Positions 17,750 to 25,625 of a stretch of 64,000 bases of DNA are shown here, piece by piece. Location of the stretch: assembly GCF_000768345.1 (NCBI RefSeq), contig NZ_AVPS01000006.1, forward strand, positions 124,001 through 188,000. Direction: 5' to 3'. This DNA is from Lysobacter concretionis Ko07 = DSM 16239. GTDB lineage: Bacteria; Pseudomonadota; Gammaproteobacteria; Xanthomonadales; Xanthomonadaceae. A program made the position numbers and the translations under genes. Every line of letters starts with the position of its first letter. Within the stretch, counting starts at the first letter, position 1. The notes under the pieces are model-generated. The model had not been told where the DNA came from. It saw only the letters and a program-made list of their open reading frames with translations, and searched no databases.

Positions 17750-18492
17750 GCCACGCCGCCGCTGCCTACCGTGCCTCGATGCCGCGCCACGACGCCGCCG
17801 ACGTGGTCGAACGCCACGGCGAGCTGGTCCGCCGCATCGCCCACCACCTCGCCGCGCGCCTGCCGTCCAGCGTCGAGGTCGACGACCTGATCCAGGCCGG
17901 CATGCTCGGCCTGCTGGACGCCGCCCGCAATTTCCAGGACGACCTGGGCGCGGCGTTCGAGACCTATGCCTCGATCCGCATCCGCGGCTCGATGATCGAT
18001 GAGATCCGCCGTGGCGATTGGGTGCCACGCTCGGTCCACCGCCGCTACCGCGACGTGGTCGCCGCAACCCGCCGGATCGAGCAGGCCACCGGCCGCCCGG
18101 CCACCGCGCAGGAAGTCGCCGCCGAGCTGGAGATCAGCCTCGACGAGTACTACCGCATGCTGGAGGAAGCCTCGCGCGGCCAGCTGATCAGCCTGGACGC
18201 GCACACCGAGGAGCACGACGGCGAACCGCGCGTCGCCGCTGGCGACGCCACCCCGGCCAGTGCGTTCGACTACAGCGAGTTCCGCGAATCGCTGGGCAGC
18301 GCGATCGGCGAGCTGCCCGAACGCGAACAACTCGTGCTGTCGCTGTACTACGAGCAGGAACTGAACATGCGCGAGATCGGTGCGGTGATGTCGATCAGCG
18401 AATCGCGCGTGTGCCAGATCCACGGCCAGTCGATGCTGCGCCTGCGCGCCCGCCTGGGCGAATGGCGCGACACCGCACTGGACGCCGACTGA
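17746..18492 (+). CDS. fliA: Flagellar sigma factor FliA (sigma-28)
   Basis: 248 residues. FliA directs late flagellar and chemotaxis transcription. Region 2 (VEVDDLIQAGMLGLLDAARN, AAFETYASIRIRGSMIDEIR), region 3 (GRPATAQEVAAELEISLDEY) and region 4 (LPEREQLVLSLYYEQELNMR, then ISESRVCQIHGQSM) are complete. The start overlaps the flhG stop. Four sites in this window match its promoter consensus (24885, 29146, 32079 and 37198), so its targets include the second chemotaxis block and the receptors. The anti-sigma factor FlgM is not here. Confidence 0.97.
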   Translation: MSHAAAAYRASMPRHDAADVVERHGELVRRIAHHLAARLPSSVEVDDLIQAGMLGLLDAARNFQDDLGAAFETYASIRIRGSMIDEIRRGDWVPRSVHRRYRDVVAATRRIEQATGRPATAQEVAAELEISLDEYYRMLEEASRGQLISLDAHTEEHDGEPRVAAGDATPASAFDYSEFRESLGSAIGELPEREQLVLSLYYEQELNMREIGAVMSISESRVCQIHGQSMLRLRARLGEWRDTALDAD

Positions 18493-18562
18493 GCACCGCC
18501 GACCCCACTTATCAGCACCACCGCGGTGAAAGCCCGCCCTCCACGACTACCAACGAGCATCC

Positions 18563-18955
18563 ATGGACAAGAACATCCGCATCCTGATCGTCGACGACTT
18601 CTCCACGATGCGCCGCATCGTCAAGAACCTGCTCAACGACCTGGGCTTCCACAACACCACCGAAGCCGACGACGGCACCACCGCGCTGGTGGAGTTGAAC
18701 AAGGCCAGCTTCGACCTGGTGATCACCGACTGGAACATGCCCGGCATGCCCGGCATCGACCTGCTGCGGGCGATCCGCGCCAACCCGGCATTGGCCAGCA
18801 TTCCGGTGCTGATGGTGACCGCGGAAGCCAAGCGCGAACAGATCATCGAGGCCGCCCAGGCCGGCGTGAACGGGTATGTGATCAAGCCGTTCACCGCCGC
18901 GACGCTGGGCGACAAGCTGGGCAAGGTGTTCGAGCGCATCGGAGCCGGTGCGTGA
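18563..18955 (+). CDS. cheY: Chemotaxis response regulator CheY
   Basis: 130 residues, one receiver domain. Acid pocket Asp11-Asp12, phospho-acceptor Asp56 ([14 protein letters not shown]), the Thr in LMVTAEA and Lys in VIKPFTAA are all present, so it should switch normally. The partner phosphatase gene cheZ overlaps its stop (GTGA), a pairing specific to the rotor-binding CheY of this type of cluster. It lies 70 bp after fliA; no sigma-28 promoter was recognised in that gap. Confidence 0.96.
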   Translation: MDKNIRILIVDDFSTMRRIVKNLLNDLGFHNTTEADDGTTALVELNKASFDLVITDWNMPGMPGIDLLRAIRANPALASIPVLMVTAEAKREQIIEAAQAGVNGYVIKPFTAATLGDKLGKVFERIGAGA

Positions 18956-19557
18956 CCAGCCACGACCGCCAGGCCATCAGCCAGCGCCTGCACGCCGCGT
19001 TGTGGGCGCTGGAGAACGACGACCACGCCGGCTGGCGCGCCAACGTCGACGCCCTGATCGAATGGCGCACCCAGCCCTTCGTGCAGGGGTTGGCCAGGCT
19101 GGCCCGCGAGCTGGAGCAGGCGCTCGGCGACACCGCCGGCAGCCCGGCCAACGCCGCCTCCCTGCCGGATGCCTGTGCCCGGCTGGAGCACGTGGTCACC
19201 CTGACCGAGCAGGCCAGCATGCGTTCGCTGGACCTGGTCGACGAATGCGGAAAACTGCTGCGCCAATTGCCGGTCCCCAACGATGCGGCCGAAGCCGAGG
19301 CGATCGCGGGCATCCGCTCGCGGCTGTCCGAGCTGACCGCGGCGCAGGGCTACCAGGACCTCACCGGGCAGATCATCCTGCGCGTGGTCGCGCTGGTGCG
19401 CGCCGTGCACATCGGCCTGGGCGAGGTGACCGGCGAGGCCGACCGTCCGCTGCAGTTGTCCAACAACCGCGGCCACGGCCCGGCGGTGGGCGGACTGGAT
19501 CCGGCACCGGTCAGCCAGGACGACGCCAACTCGCTGTTGTCGTCGCTGGGCCTGTAG
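18952..19557 (+). CDS. cheZ: CheY-P phosphatase CheZ
   Basis: 201 residues. CheZ dephosphorylates CheY-P. The catalytic glutamine region [13 protein letters not shown] is intact at about residues 135-147 and the C-terminal CheY-binding tail [13 protein letters not shown] resembles the E. coli DDLLDSLGF tail. The rest is long amphipathic helix, as expected for the four-helix-bundle dimer. GTG start overlaps the cheY stop. cheA follows after 4 bp. Confidence 0.95.
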   Translation: MTSHDRQAISQRLHAALWALENDDHAGWRANVDALIEWRTQPFVQGLARLARELEQALGDTAGSPANAASLPDACARLEHVVTLTEQASMRSLDLVDECGKLLRQLPVPNDAAEAEAIAGIRSRLSELTAAQGYQDLTGQIILRVVALVRAVHIGLGEVTGEADRPLQLSNNRGHGPAVGGLDPAPVSQDDANSLLSSLGL

Positions 19558-19561
19558 ACCC

Positions 19562-21397
19562 GTGGACGTCGCCTCCGACATCTGCGCGGACTTCCTGATC
19601 GAGGCGCGCGAGATCGTGGACCAGCTCGGCGAGCAGATGGTCGCGCTGGAGTACGCGCCGACCGACCGCGAATGCCTGAACTCGGTGTTCCGCGGTTTCC
19701 ACACCATCAAGGGCGGCGCGGGCTTCCTGGACTTTCCGGCGATGGTGACGATCTGCCATGCCGTGGAAGACCGCTTCGACCTCGCCCGCAACGGCGCGAT
19801 GCCGATGGATGCCCTGGCATTCGACGGCGCGCAGCAGGCCCTCGACCTGCTGGTCGACATGCTCGATTGCATCGCCGCCGGCGAGCCGATGCCTGATCCG
19901 CCACAGGCGCTCATCGACAGCATGCGCGTGGATGCCCCTGCTCCCCGCGGCGCTGCACCGGTGGTCGCGGCCACGGCGGAAAGCGACGACCTCGACGACC
20001 TGGATTTCGAAGCCCTGCTCGACAGCCTGCACGGCAGTGGCGGCATCCCCGGCAACATCCCTGCCACCGACGCCGGTGCTGCACCGGCACCGGCTGCGGC
20101 TCCCGCGCCCGTACCGGCGCCGGTCGCCGCGACCCCCGTGCCTGCACCGGCACCGCCGCCGCGCAAGCCCGCCGCCGCCCCACATCCCGAAGAGCCCACG
20201 GTGCGCGTCGACGTGCGCCGGCTCGACGCGATGGTCAATCTAGTCGGGGAACTCGTGCTCGCCCGCAACCGGCTCAAGACCCTGCGCCCGCGCCTGCACG
20301 ACGAGGAACTCGATCGCGCCGTCGGTGCGCTGGACGGCGCCACCTCGCGCCTGCAGTCGGCGGTGATGATGGCGCGCATGCAGCCGGTCGGCCGCGTGTT
20401 CGCGCGCTTCCCCAAACTCGCCCGCGACGTCGCCCGGCAATTGAAAAAGAACGTCGAGCTGGACGTGGTCGGCGCGGAGACCGAACTGGACCGCAACCTG
20501 GTCGAGGCCCTGGCCGATCCGCTGGTGCACCTGGTGCGCAACGCGATCGACCACGGCATCGAGTCACCCGAGGTGCGGCGCAACACCGGCAAGCCCGAGC
20601 AGGGCCATGTCCGCCTGTCCGCGCAGCAGGAAGGCGACCACGTGGTCATCGAGGTGCGCGACGACGGCGCCGGCATCGATCCCGACCGCATCCGCGACAT
20701 CGCCGTGCGCAAGGGCCTCATCGACGCCGATGCGGCCGCGCGGCTGCCGTCGGACGAGTGCCTGCAACTGCTTTTCCTGCCCGGCTTCTCCACCCGTGCC
20801 GAGGTCAGCGACCTGTCCGGACGCGGGGTCGGCATGGACGTGGTGCAGTCGCGCATCCGCGAGCTGTCCGGCCAGGTGCAGATCCAGTCCGAACCCGGCC
20901 ACGGCTCGCGCTTCGTGATCCGGGTGCCGCTGACCCTGGCGATCCTGCCGACCCTGCTGGTGGAGATCGACGAGGACGTCTACGCCCTGCCGCTGGTGCG
21001 CGTGGTGGAGGTGCTGGCGCACCTCCCCGGCGTGCCGATGTCGATCGACGGCCAGGATGTGATCGACCTGCGCCGGCAGCCGGTGCCGCTGCTGGACCTG
21101 CGCGACTGGCTGGGGCTCGGGTCGGGAGTCGGTTCGGATCCCGGGTCGCCCTCCATCGGCGAGCGCACCGTGGTCGTGCTGCAGGCCGGCGAACAGCGTT
21201 TCTGCCTGGCGGTGGACCGCGTGCGCGGTCGCGAGGAAGTGGTGATCAAGGCGCTGCCGCGCACCCTGCGCGGACTGCCCGGTTATGCCGGCGCCAGCCT
21301 CATCGGCGACGGACGCATGTCGTTGATCCTGGACGTGGACGCGCTGTACCGCACCGGCGTGCGCGGGTCGGGCCGGCTCAAGCAATCCCAGTCGTGA
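19562..21397 (+). CDS. cheA: Chemotaxis histidine kinase CheA (first)
   Basis: 611 residues. The P1 domain carries phospho-accepting His47 (FHTIKGGAGFLDF). Then comes an Ala/Pro linker (about residues 155-205) instead of a recognisable CheY-binding P2 domain, the P3 dimer helices (RLDAMVNLVGELVLARNRL) and the P4 kinase domain with N box (LVRNAIDHGIESPE), G1 (DDGAGIDPDR) and G2 (GRGVGMDVVQSR). The P5 CheW-like domain is C-terminal. GTG start, 4 bp after cheZ. Absence of P2 makes it shorter than CheA of enteric bacteria. motC follows after 15 bp. Confidence 0.95.
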   Translation: MDVASDICADFLIEAREIVDQLGEQMVALEYAPTDRECLNSVFRGFHTIKGGAGFLDFPAMVTICHAVEDRFDLARNGAMPMDALAFDGAQQALDLLVDMLDCIAAGEPMPDPPQALIDSMRVDAPAPRGAAPVVAATAESDDLDDLDFEALLDSLHGSGGIPGNIPATDAGAAPAPAAAPAPVPAPVAATPVPAPAPPPRKPAAAPHPEEPTVRVDVRRLDAMVNLVGELVLARNRLKTLRPRLHDEELDRAVGALDGATSRLQSAVMMARMQPVGRVFARFPKLARDVARQLKKNVELDVVGAETELDRNLVEALADPLVHLVRNAIDHGIESPEVRRNTGKPEQGHVRLSAQQEGDHVVIEVRDDGAGIDPDRIRDIAVRKGLIDADAAARLPSDECLQLLFLPGFSTRAEVSDLSGRGVGMDVVQSRIRELSGQVQIQSEPGHGSRFVIRVPLTLAILPTLLVEIDEDVYALPLVRVVEVLAHLPGVPMSIDGQDVIDLRRQPVPLLDLRDWLGLGSGVGSDPGSPSIGERTVVVLQAGEQRFCLAVDRVRGREEVVIKALPRTLRGLPGYAGASLIGDGRMSLILDVDALYRTGVRGSGRLKQSQS

Positions 21398-21412
21398 CCG
21401 TTAACTGAAGCC

Positions 21413-22153
21413 ATGGACAGACTCAGCCTCATCGGCACCGTACTCGCGCTGATCGCCCTGGTCGGCGGCAGCATATTGAAAGGCGCCGGCCTGGCCGGGC
21501 TGTGGTCGCCGGCCGCGTTCGTGGTGGTGATCGTCGGCACGCTGGCCGCGATCCTGGTGCAGACGCCGATGGACACGTTCATGCGGGCGATGAAGATCGT
21601 GCGCTGGGTATTCCGCCCGCCCTCGCACGACCGCCCGGCCCTGATCGCCAAGATCGTCGAATGGAGCACCATCGCGCGCCGCCAGGGACTGCTCGGGCTG
21701 GAGCCGGAAGTCGCCGTGCAGGACGACGCCTTTGTGCGCAAGGGCCTGCAGATGGTGGTGGACGGCGTGGAGCCCGAATCCATCCGCCAGATGCTGGAGA
21801 TCGAACTGCACGGCCAGTCGCAGCGCGATCTCGCCGCGGCCAAGGTGTTCGAGGGCATGGGCATCTACGCGCCGACCCTGGGCATCGTCGGCGCGGTGCT
21901 TGGACTCATCGCGGTGATGAAGAACCTGGCCGACCCGAGCAAGCTCGGCTCCGGCATCGCCGCGGCGTTCACCGCCACCATCTACGGCATCGGCACCGCC
22001 AACCTGGCGCTGCTGCCGGCGGCCGCCAAATTGAAGGGCCTGATCAACCACCAGGCCGAGGAACGCGAGATGGTGATCGAAGGCCTGATCGCAATTGCCC
22101 AGGGCGAGAACCCGCGCAACATCGAAACCCGCCTGAACGGTTTCGTGCACTGA
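21413..22153 (+). CDS. motC: Flagellar stator protein MotC (MotA family)
   Basis: 246 residues, four membrane helices: two near the N-terminus (LIGTVLALIALVGGSILKGA, AAFVVVIVGTLAAILVQTP) and two after the cytoplasmic loop (YAPTLGIVGAVLGLIAVM, TATIYGIGTANLALLPAA). The loop has the charged residues that meet FliG. The location after cheA and the pairing with a MotD-like gene mark it as MotC, the second stator set of Pseudomonas-type bacteria, rather than MotA. motD begins 1 bp after its stop. Confidence 0.93.
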   Translation: MDRLSLIGTVLALIALVGGSILKGAGLAGLWSPAAFVVVIVGTLAAILVQTPMDTFMRAMKIVRWVFRPPSHDRPALIAKIVEWSTIARRQGLLGLEPEVAVQDDAFVRKGLQMVVDGVEPESIRQMLEIELHGQSQRDLAAAKVFEGMGIYAPTLGIVGAVLGLIAVMKNLADPSKLGSGIAAAFTATIYGIGTANLALLPAAAKLKGLINHQAEEREMVIEGLIAIAQGENPRNIETRLNGFVH

Positions 22154-22154
22154 C

Positions 22155-23177
22155 ATGGCCCGGCGCGTGCAGCATGAGGAGCATCAGAACCATGAGGCGT
22201 GGGCGATCCCCTATGCCGATCTGATGACCCTGCTGCTGGCGTTCTTCGTGGTGATGTACGCGATCTCCTCGCTCAACGAGGGCAAGTACCGGGTGCTGGC
22301 CGACTCGCTGTCTTCCGCATTCGGTGGTCCGCCGCGCACGGTCAGCCCGATCCAGGTGGGCAAGACCCAGCTGCGCGGCTCGGCCTTCGACCGCCCCTCG
22401 ATCCAGACCGCCGCCTCCAAGGCCGGCCCGGCGGCGGCCACGCCGATCAATTCACCGCGCATGCTGCAGGTGCTGGACATGCCGACCTTCGGCCACCAGC
22501 AGCGCAGCGCGCAGGCCGATGCGGCGGCTGCGGCGGCGGCTTCCGCGACCGCCGCGACCATCGAGCTCGAAAGCCGCCGGCAGGGCGAGCTGCACCAGCT
22601 CGGGCAACGCATCCAGGAAGCCCTGGTCGAGCTGGTGCGCGAGAAGCTGGTGACCGTGCGGCGCGGGCCGGCGTTCCTCGAAGTCGAGATCCAGAGCGAC
22701 ATCCTGTTCGCCAGCGGCGTGGCCCAGCCGAGCCCGCTGGCGGTGGACACGGTCCGCAAGCTGGCCAACATCCTGCGCGACGAGCCCAACGCGGTGCGCG
22801 TGGAGGGCTACACCGACAACATGCCGATCGCCACCGCGCGGTTCCCCTCCAACTGGGAGCTGTCCGCGGCGCGCGCCGGCAGCGTGGTGCACGAGATGAT
22901 CGCCTCCGGCGTGCACGCCGCGCGCCTGGCCATCGTCGGCTACGGCGAGTACCAGCCGGTCGGCGACAACCGTACCGTCGAAGGACGCAATGCCAACCGT
23001 CGCGTGCTGCTGGTGATCCTGGCCTCGCCGCAGGGGCCGGATGCGATCACCGCGCCACTGCCGCCGGCGGTGACCGCGACGCAGGAGCCACCCGCTGGCG
23101 CGGTCGCACTGGTTCCCCTTCTGCCCATGAAGACAACGACGCCCGAGCGTCCCACCACGAACTCCGGAGCCGGCTGA
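22155..23177 (+). CDS. motD: Flagellar stator protein MotD (MotB family)
   Basis: 340 residues. One membrane helix (LMTLLLAFFVVMYAISSL) follows the cytoplasmic start, with the proton-channel aspartate at Asp22 in IPYADLMTLL. A C-terminal OmpA-like peptidoglycan-binding domain (about residues 175-285: LFASGVAQPSPLAVDTVRKL, VEGYTDNMPIATARFPSNWE, GRNANRRVLLVI) anchors the stator. An Ala-rich stretch lies near residue 120. It forms a unit with motC and precedes parC by 1 bp. Confidence 0.94.
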   Translation: MARRVQHEEHQNHEAWAIPYADLMTLLLAFFVVMYAISSLNEGKYRVLADSLSSAFGGPPRTVSPIQVGKTQLRGSAFDRPSIQTAASKAGPAAATPINSPRMLQVLDMPTFGHQQRSAQADAAAAAAASATAATIELESRRQGELHQLGQRIQEALVELVREKLVTVRRGPAFLEVEIQSDILFASGVAQPSPLAVDTVRKLANILRDEPNAVRVEGYTDNMPIATARFPSNWELSAARAGSVVHEMIASGVHAARLAIVGYGEYQPVGDNRTVEGRNANRRVLLVILASPQGPDAITAPLPPAVTATQEPPAGAVALVPLLPMKTTTPERPTTNSGAG

Positions 23178-23178
23178 C

Positions 23179-23949
23179 ATGCAGACCTGGGCCATAGCCA
23201 ACCAGAAAGGCGGCGTGGGCAAGACCACCACCTCGCTGTGCCTGGCGCGCGGACTGGCCACGATGGGGCACCGCGTGCTGCTCATCGACCTGGACCCGCA
23301 CGCCTCGCTGACGCGTGCCTTCGGCGTGCCCGCCGATCCGCCGCCGGCGGGCACCCACGACGTGTTCTCCAACTTCAGCGTGGAGCTGTCGACCCTCTCG
23401 CGCCGCACCGGGATCGACGGCCTGTTGCTGGTGGCCGCGCAACCCGCGCTGGCAACGCTGGAACGCCGCGGCGCGACCCAGCCCGGGCTGGGCCTGTCGC
23501 TGGGCCGCGCGCTGCACGCCGCGCGTGGCGGCTACGACTACGCCCTGCTCGACTGCCCGCCCACGCTCGGCCTGCTGATGGTCAATGCGCTGGCCGCGGC
23601 CGACCGGCTGATCGTCCCCACCCAGACCGACCCGCTGGCCATGCACGGGCTGACCGACATGCTGCGCACTGCGGACATGGTCGAGCGCTCGCGCCGGCGG
23701 CCGTTGCCGCGGCATATCCTGCCGACCCTCTACGACCGCCGGACCCGCGCCGGGGTGCTGGTGCTGGAGCAGCTGCACGACCGCTATGAAGGTCTGGTCT
23801 GGCCCAAGGCGGTGCCGATGGATACACGCCTGCGCGACGCCATGGCATTGACCACCGGGACCGCTCCCACCGGCCGCGGCGCGGACGCCTACCGCTCCGC
23901 CCTCAACTGGCTGCTCGCCGCCCTGCCGGCGCAGCAGAAAGCGGCATGA
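23179..23949 (+). CDS. parC: ParA-like ATPase, ParC type (polar chemotaxis array)
   Basis: 256 residues, Soj/MinD family ATPase: deviant Walker A NQKGGVGKTTTSLCLARGL (residues 8-26), switch I-like IDLDPHASLTRAFG and DCPPTLGLLMVNALAAADRL. There is no ParB or plasmid context. In Vibrio and Pseudomonas the ParA homologue directly downstream of motCD and upstream of a CheW-domain gene (ParC-ParP) recruits chemotaxis arrays to the pole; the order here is identical, hence the call. The stop overlaps the next gene by 4 bp. Confidence 0.87.
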   Translation: MQTWAIANQKGGVGKTTTSLCLARGLATMGHRVLLIDLDPHASLTRAFGVPADPPPAGTHDVFSNFSVELSTLSRRTGIDGLLLVAAQPALATLERRGATQPGLGLSLGRALHAARGGYDYALLDCPPTLGLLMVNALAAADRLIVPTQTDPLAMHGLTDMLRTADMVERSRRRPLPRHILPTLYDRRTRAGVLVLEQLHDRYEGLVWPKAVPMDTRLRDAMALTTGTAPTGRGADAYRSALNWLLAALPAQQKAA

Positions 23950-24782
23950 GCGCGCAGATGGTCGACGCCTACCTGGACGAGCTGCTGGCTCCGCTGGAGG
24001 AGGACGCCCGGGTTCAAGTCGAATCCGGCAGCGCCTACGAAAACCAGGCGGCGAACGAGGCCGAAAACCCGGCCGGGCCTCAAGCCGGACTCCAGGCCGC
24101 CGCTCAGGCCGTCGCCCGGGTTGAAGCCGATTTCGAGGCCGACTTTGCGGCGGAAGCGGCGGCATTTGCCGAAGCGGCGTCCGTTGCCGAGGCAGCCACC
24201 GCGCCGGCACCTGTCCCTCGGCCCGAACCGCACATCGCCGAGCCCGTGCAGCCCCCGACGCCACCGGTACCCGGGCAGGAAATCGACCCCCAACCCCTGC
24301 CACGCCAACTCCCGGCAGCGACACCCTTGGCGAACCAGCACGCGCAGGCACCCGCGCGGACGCCCCACAACACGTCCGGCAACCGCTGGCTGCGCGCCGC
24401 GCTGGGCGACGACCGCTATGCATTCGAGCTGCTGCGCGTGCAGGAGGTGGTGCGCATGAGCCCGATCATCGCCCTGCGCGGCACCAGCCACGCGATGCTG
24501 GGCGTGATGAACCTGCGCGGACGGATCGTCCCGGTGTTCGACCTCGCACGCTGGCTGGGCACCGGCCGGGTCGATCCCGACGAGCACGCCCGCATCATCG
24601 TGGTGGAGCGCGACGACGAGCTGATCGGCGTGCTGGTTTCCGCGGTGGATGACGTGGTGACCCTGTCGCGCGAGCACATCGAACCGCCGCTGCCGGGTAC
24701 CGACCCGGGCGGCGTGGTCGGCGTGGCCCGCGTCGGCCGGCTGCCCACGGTGCTGCTGGACGCCAATGCGCTGTTCCAATGA
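23946..24782 (+). CDS. parP: ParP-like CheW-domain protein
   Basis: 278 residues. The N-terminal ~135 are acidic and Ala/Glu/Pro rich with no domain I recognise. The C-terminal ~145 residues form a CheW-like fold (RWLRAALGDDRYAFELLRVQ, GVMNLRGRIVPVFDLARWLG, VVERDDELIGVLVSAVDDVV). In ParP proteins this C-terminal domain binds both CheA and receptors while the N-terminus binds ParC. ATGA overlap with parC supports joint action. A plain CheW with an extended tail is the alternative reading. Confidence 0.82.
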   Translation: MSAQMVDAYLDELLAPLEEDARVQVESGSAYENQAANEAENPAGPQAGLQAAAQAVARVEADFEADFAAEAAAFAEAASVAEAATAPAPVPRPEPHIAEPVQPPTPPVPGQEIDPQPLPRQLPAATPLANQHAQAPARTPHNTSGNRWLRAALGDDRYAFELLRVQEVVRMSPIIALRGTSHAMLGVMNLRGRIVPVFDLARWLGTGRVDPDEHARIIVVERDDELIGVLVSAVDDVVTLSREHIEPPLPGTDPGGVVGVARVGRLPTVLLDANALFQ

Positions 24783-24884
24783 CTGGGCGGATGAGTCTGC
24801 CGAAATGAGCCTGTTGCATGGGTTTGCCGGATGCGCCGGTTCCGCCGTGATTGGGACGTGCCGACAACGCCGGGTTCCGTCCGC

Positions 24885-24911
24885 TCAAGTTTCCGCATGC
24901 CCGGCCGTTGA
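24885..24911 (+). promoter_or_regulatory. Sigma-28 (FliA) promoter of the second chemotaxis block
   Basis: TCAAGTTT at 24885-24892, an 11-bp spacer, then GCCGTTGA at 24904-24911 match the FliA consensus TAAAGTTT-N11-GCCGATAA closely. It lies 30 bp before the STAS gene in the 159-bp gap after parP, so it should drive STAS-cheY2-cheA2-cheW separately from the upstream genes. Confidence 0.8.
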
Positions 24912-24941
24912 ACCTTTCGACCGCACCGGCTGCCCATCCCC

Positions 24942-25259
24942 ATGAATGAACTTTCGCTACAGCCCGACCTGGGCATCGAACATGTTGCCGAGCTGCGCGC
25001 CGCACTGGCGCCGCACTTTGACGATGCCGGCCCGATCGCCCTTGCCGGCGATCGTGTCGAACGTGTCCACACCGCCGGGCTGCAGCTGCTGCACGCCTTC
25101 ATCCGCGACCGCGCCAGCGCCGGACGCGCCACCACCATCACCCTTGCCTCCCCGGCCCTGGTCGATGCCGCCCGCGTACTCGCGCTGGCCGCCAGCCTGG
25201 GACTGGGGTCGCAGGCCGACCGGCCCGACGGCCCTGAACACAACGGAGACCCCGCATGA
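24942..25259 (+). CDS. STAS-domain protein
   Basis: 105 residues with a STAS fold of the SpoIIAA type: beta strands around LALAGDRVERVHTAGLQLLH and helix FIRDRASAG. The position of the conserved Ser in anti-sigma antagonists is Thr here (HTAGLQLL), so phosphorylation is possible but unproven. Such proteins often precede a CheY-CheA pair in Xanthomonadaceae and their role there is not known to me. ATGA overlap with the next gene implies joint translation. Confidence 0.8.
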   Translation: MNELSLQPDLGIEHVAELRAALAPHFDDAGPIALAGDRVERVHTAGLQLLHAFIRDRASAGRATTITLASPALVDAARVLALAASLGLGSQADRPDGPEHNGDPA

Positions 25260-25621
25260 GTGCCCAGCTGTTGATCGTCGACGATTCCACCTCCATGCGG
25301 CAGATGGTCGCCTTCGCGTTGTCGTCGGGCGGCTACACCGTGCGCGAGGCGGAAGACGGCCAGGCCGCGCTGGACATCGCCAAGACCACCCGCTTCGACG
25401 CCGTGGTGACCGACGTCAACATGCCGCGCATGGACGGGATCGAGCTGATCCGCCACCTGCGCCAGCTGCCCGACTACAAGTTCACCCCGCTGCTGATGCT
25501 GACCACCGAGTCGGGCGGCGACAAGAAGCAGGAAGGCCGCGCCGCCGGCGCCACCGGGTGGCTGGTCAAGCCCTTCGATCCCGAGCAGCTGCTCGCCACG
25601 GTCCGCAAGGTTCTCGCCTGA
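25256..25621 (+). CDS. Single-domain response regulator, CheY-like (second)
   Basis: 121 residues, one receiver domain with Asp9-Asp10, phospho-acceptor Asp53 (AVVTDVNMPRMDG), Thr in LMLTTESGG and Lys in LVKPFDPEQL. It lacks an output domain. It precedes cheA2 by 4 bp and is its likely phosphorylation target; it may act as a phosphate sink or signal to a non-motor target. The first cheY has cheZ beside it; this one does not. Confidence 0.93.
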   Translation: MSAQLLIVDDSTSMRQMVAFALSSGGYTVREAEDGQAALDIAKTTRFDAVVTDVNMPRMDGIELIRHLRQLPDYKFTPLLMLTTESGGDKKQEGRAAGATGWLVKPFDPEQLLATVRKVLA

Positions 25622-25625
25622 CACC

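Noticed and set aside
23179-23949. ParA-like gene as a plasmid or chromosome partition system
   Set aside because: No ParB gene or parS-like sites; it is embedded in the motCD-cheW context and fits ParC.
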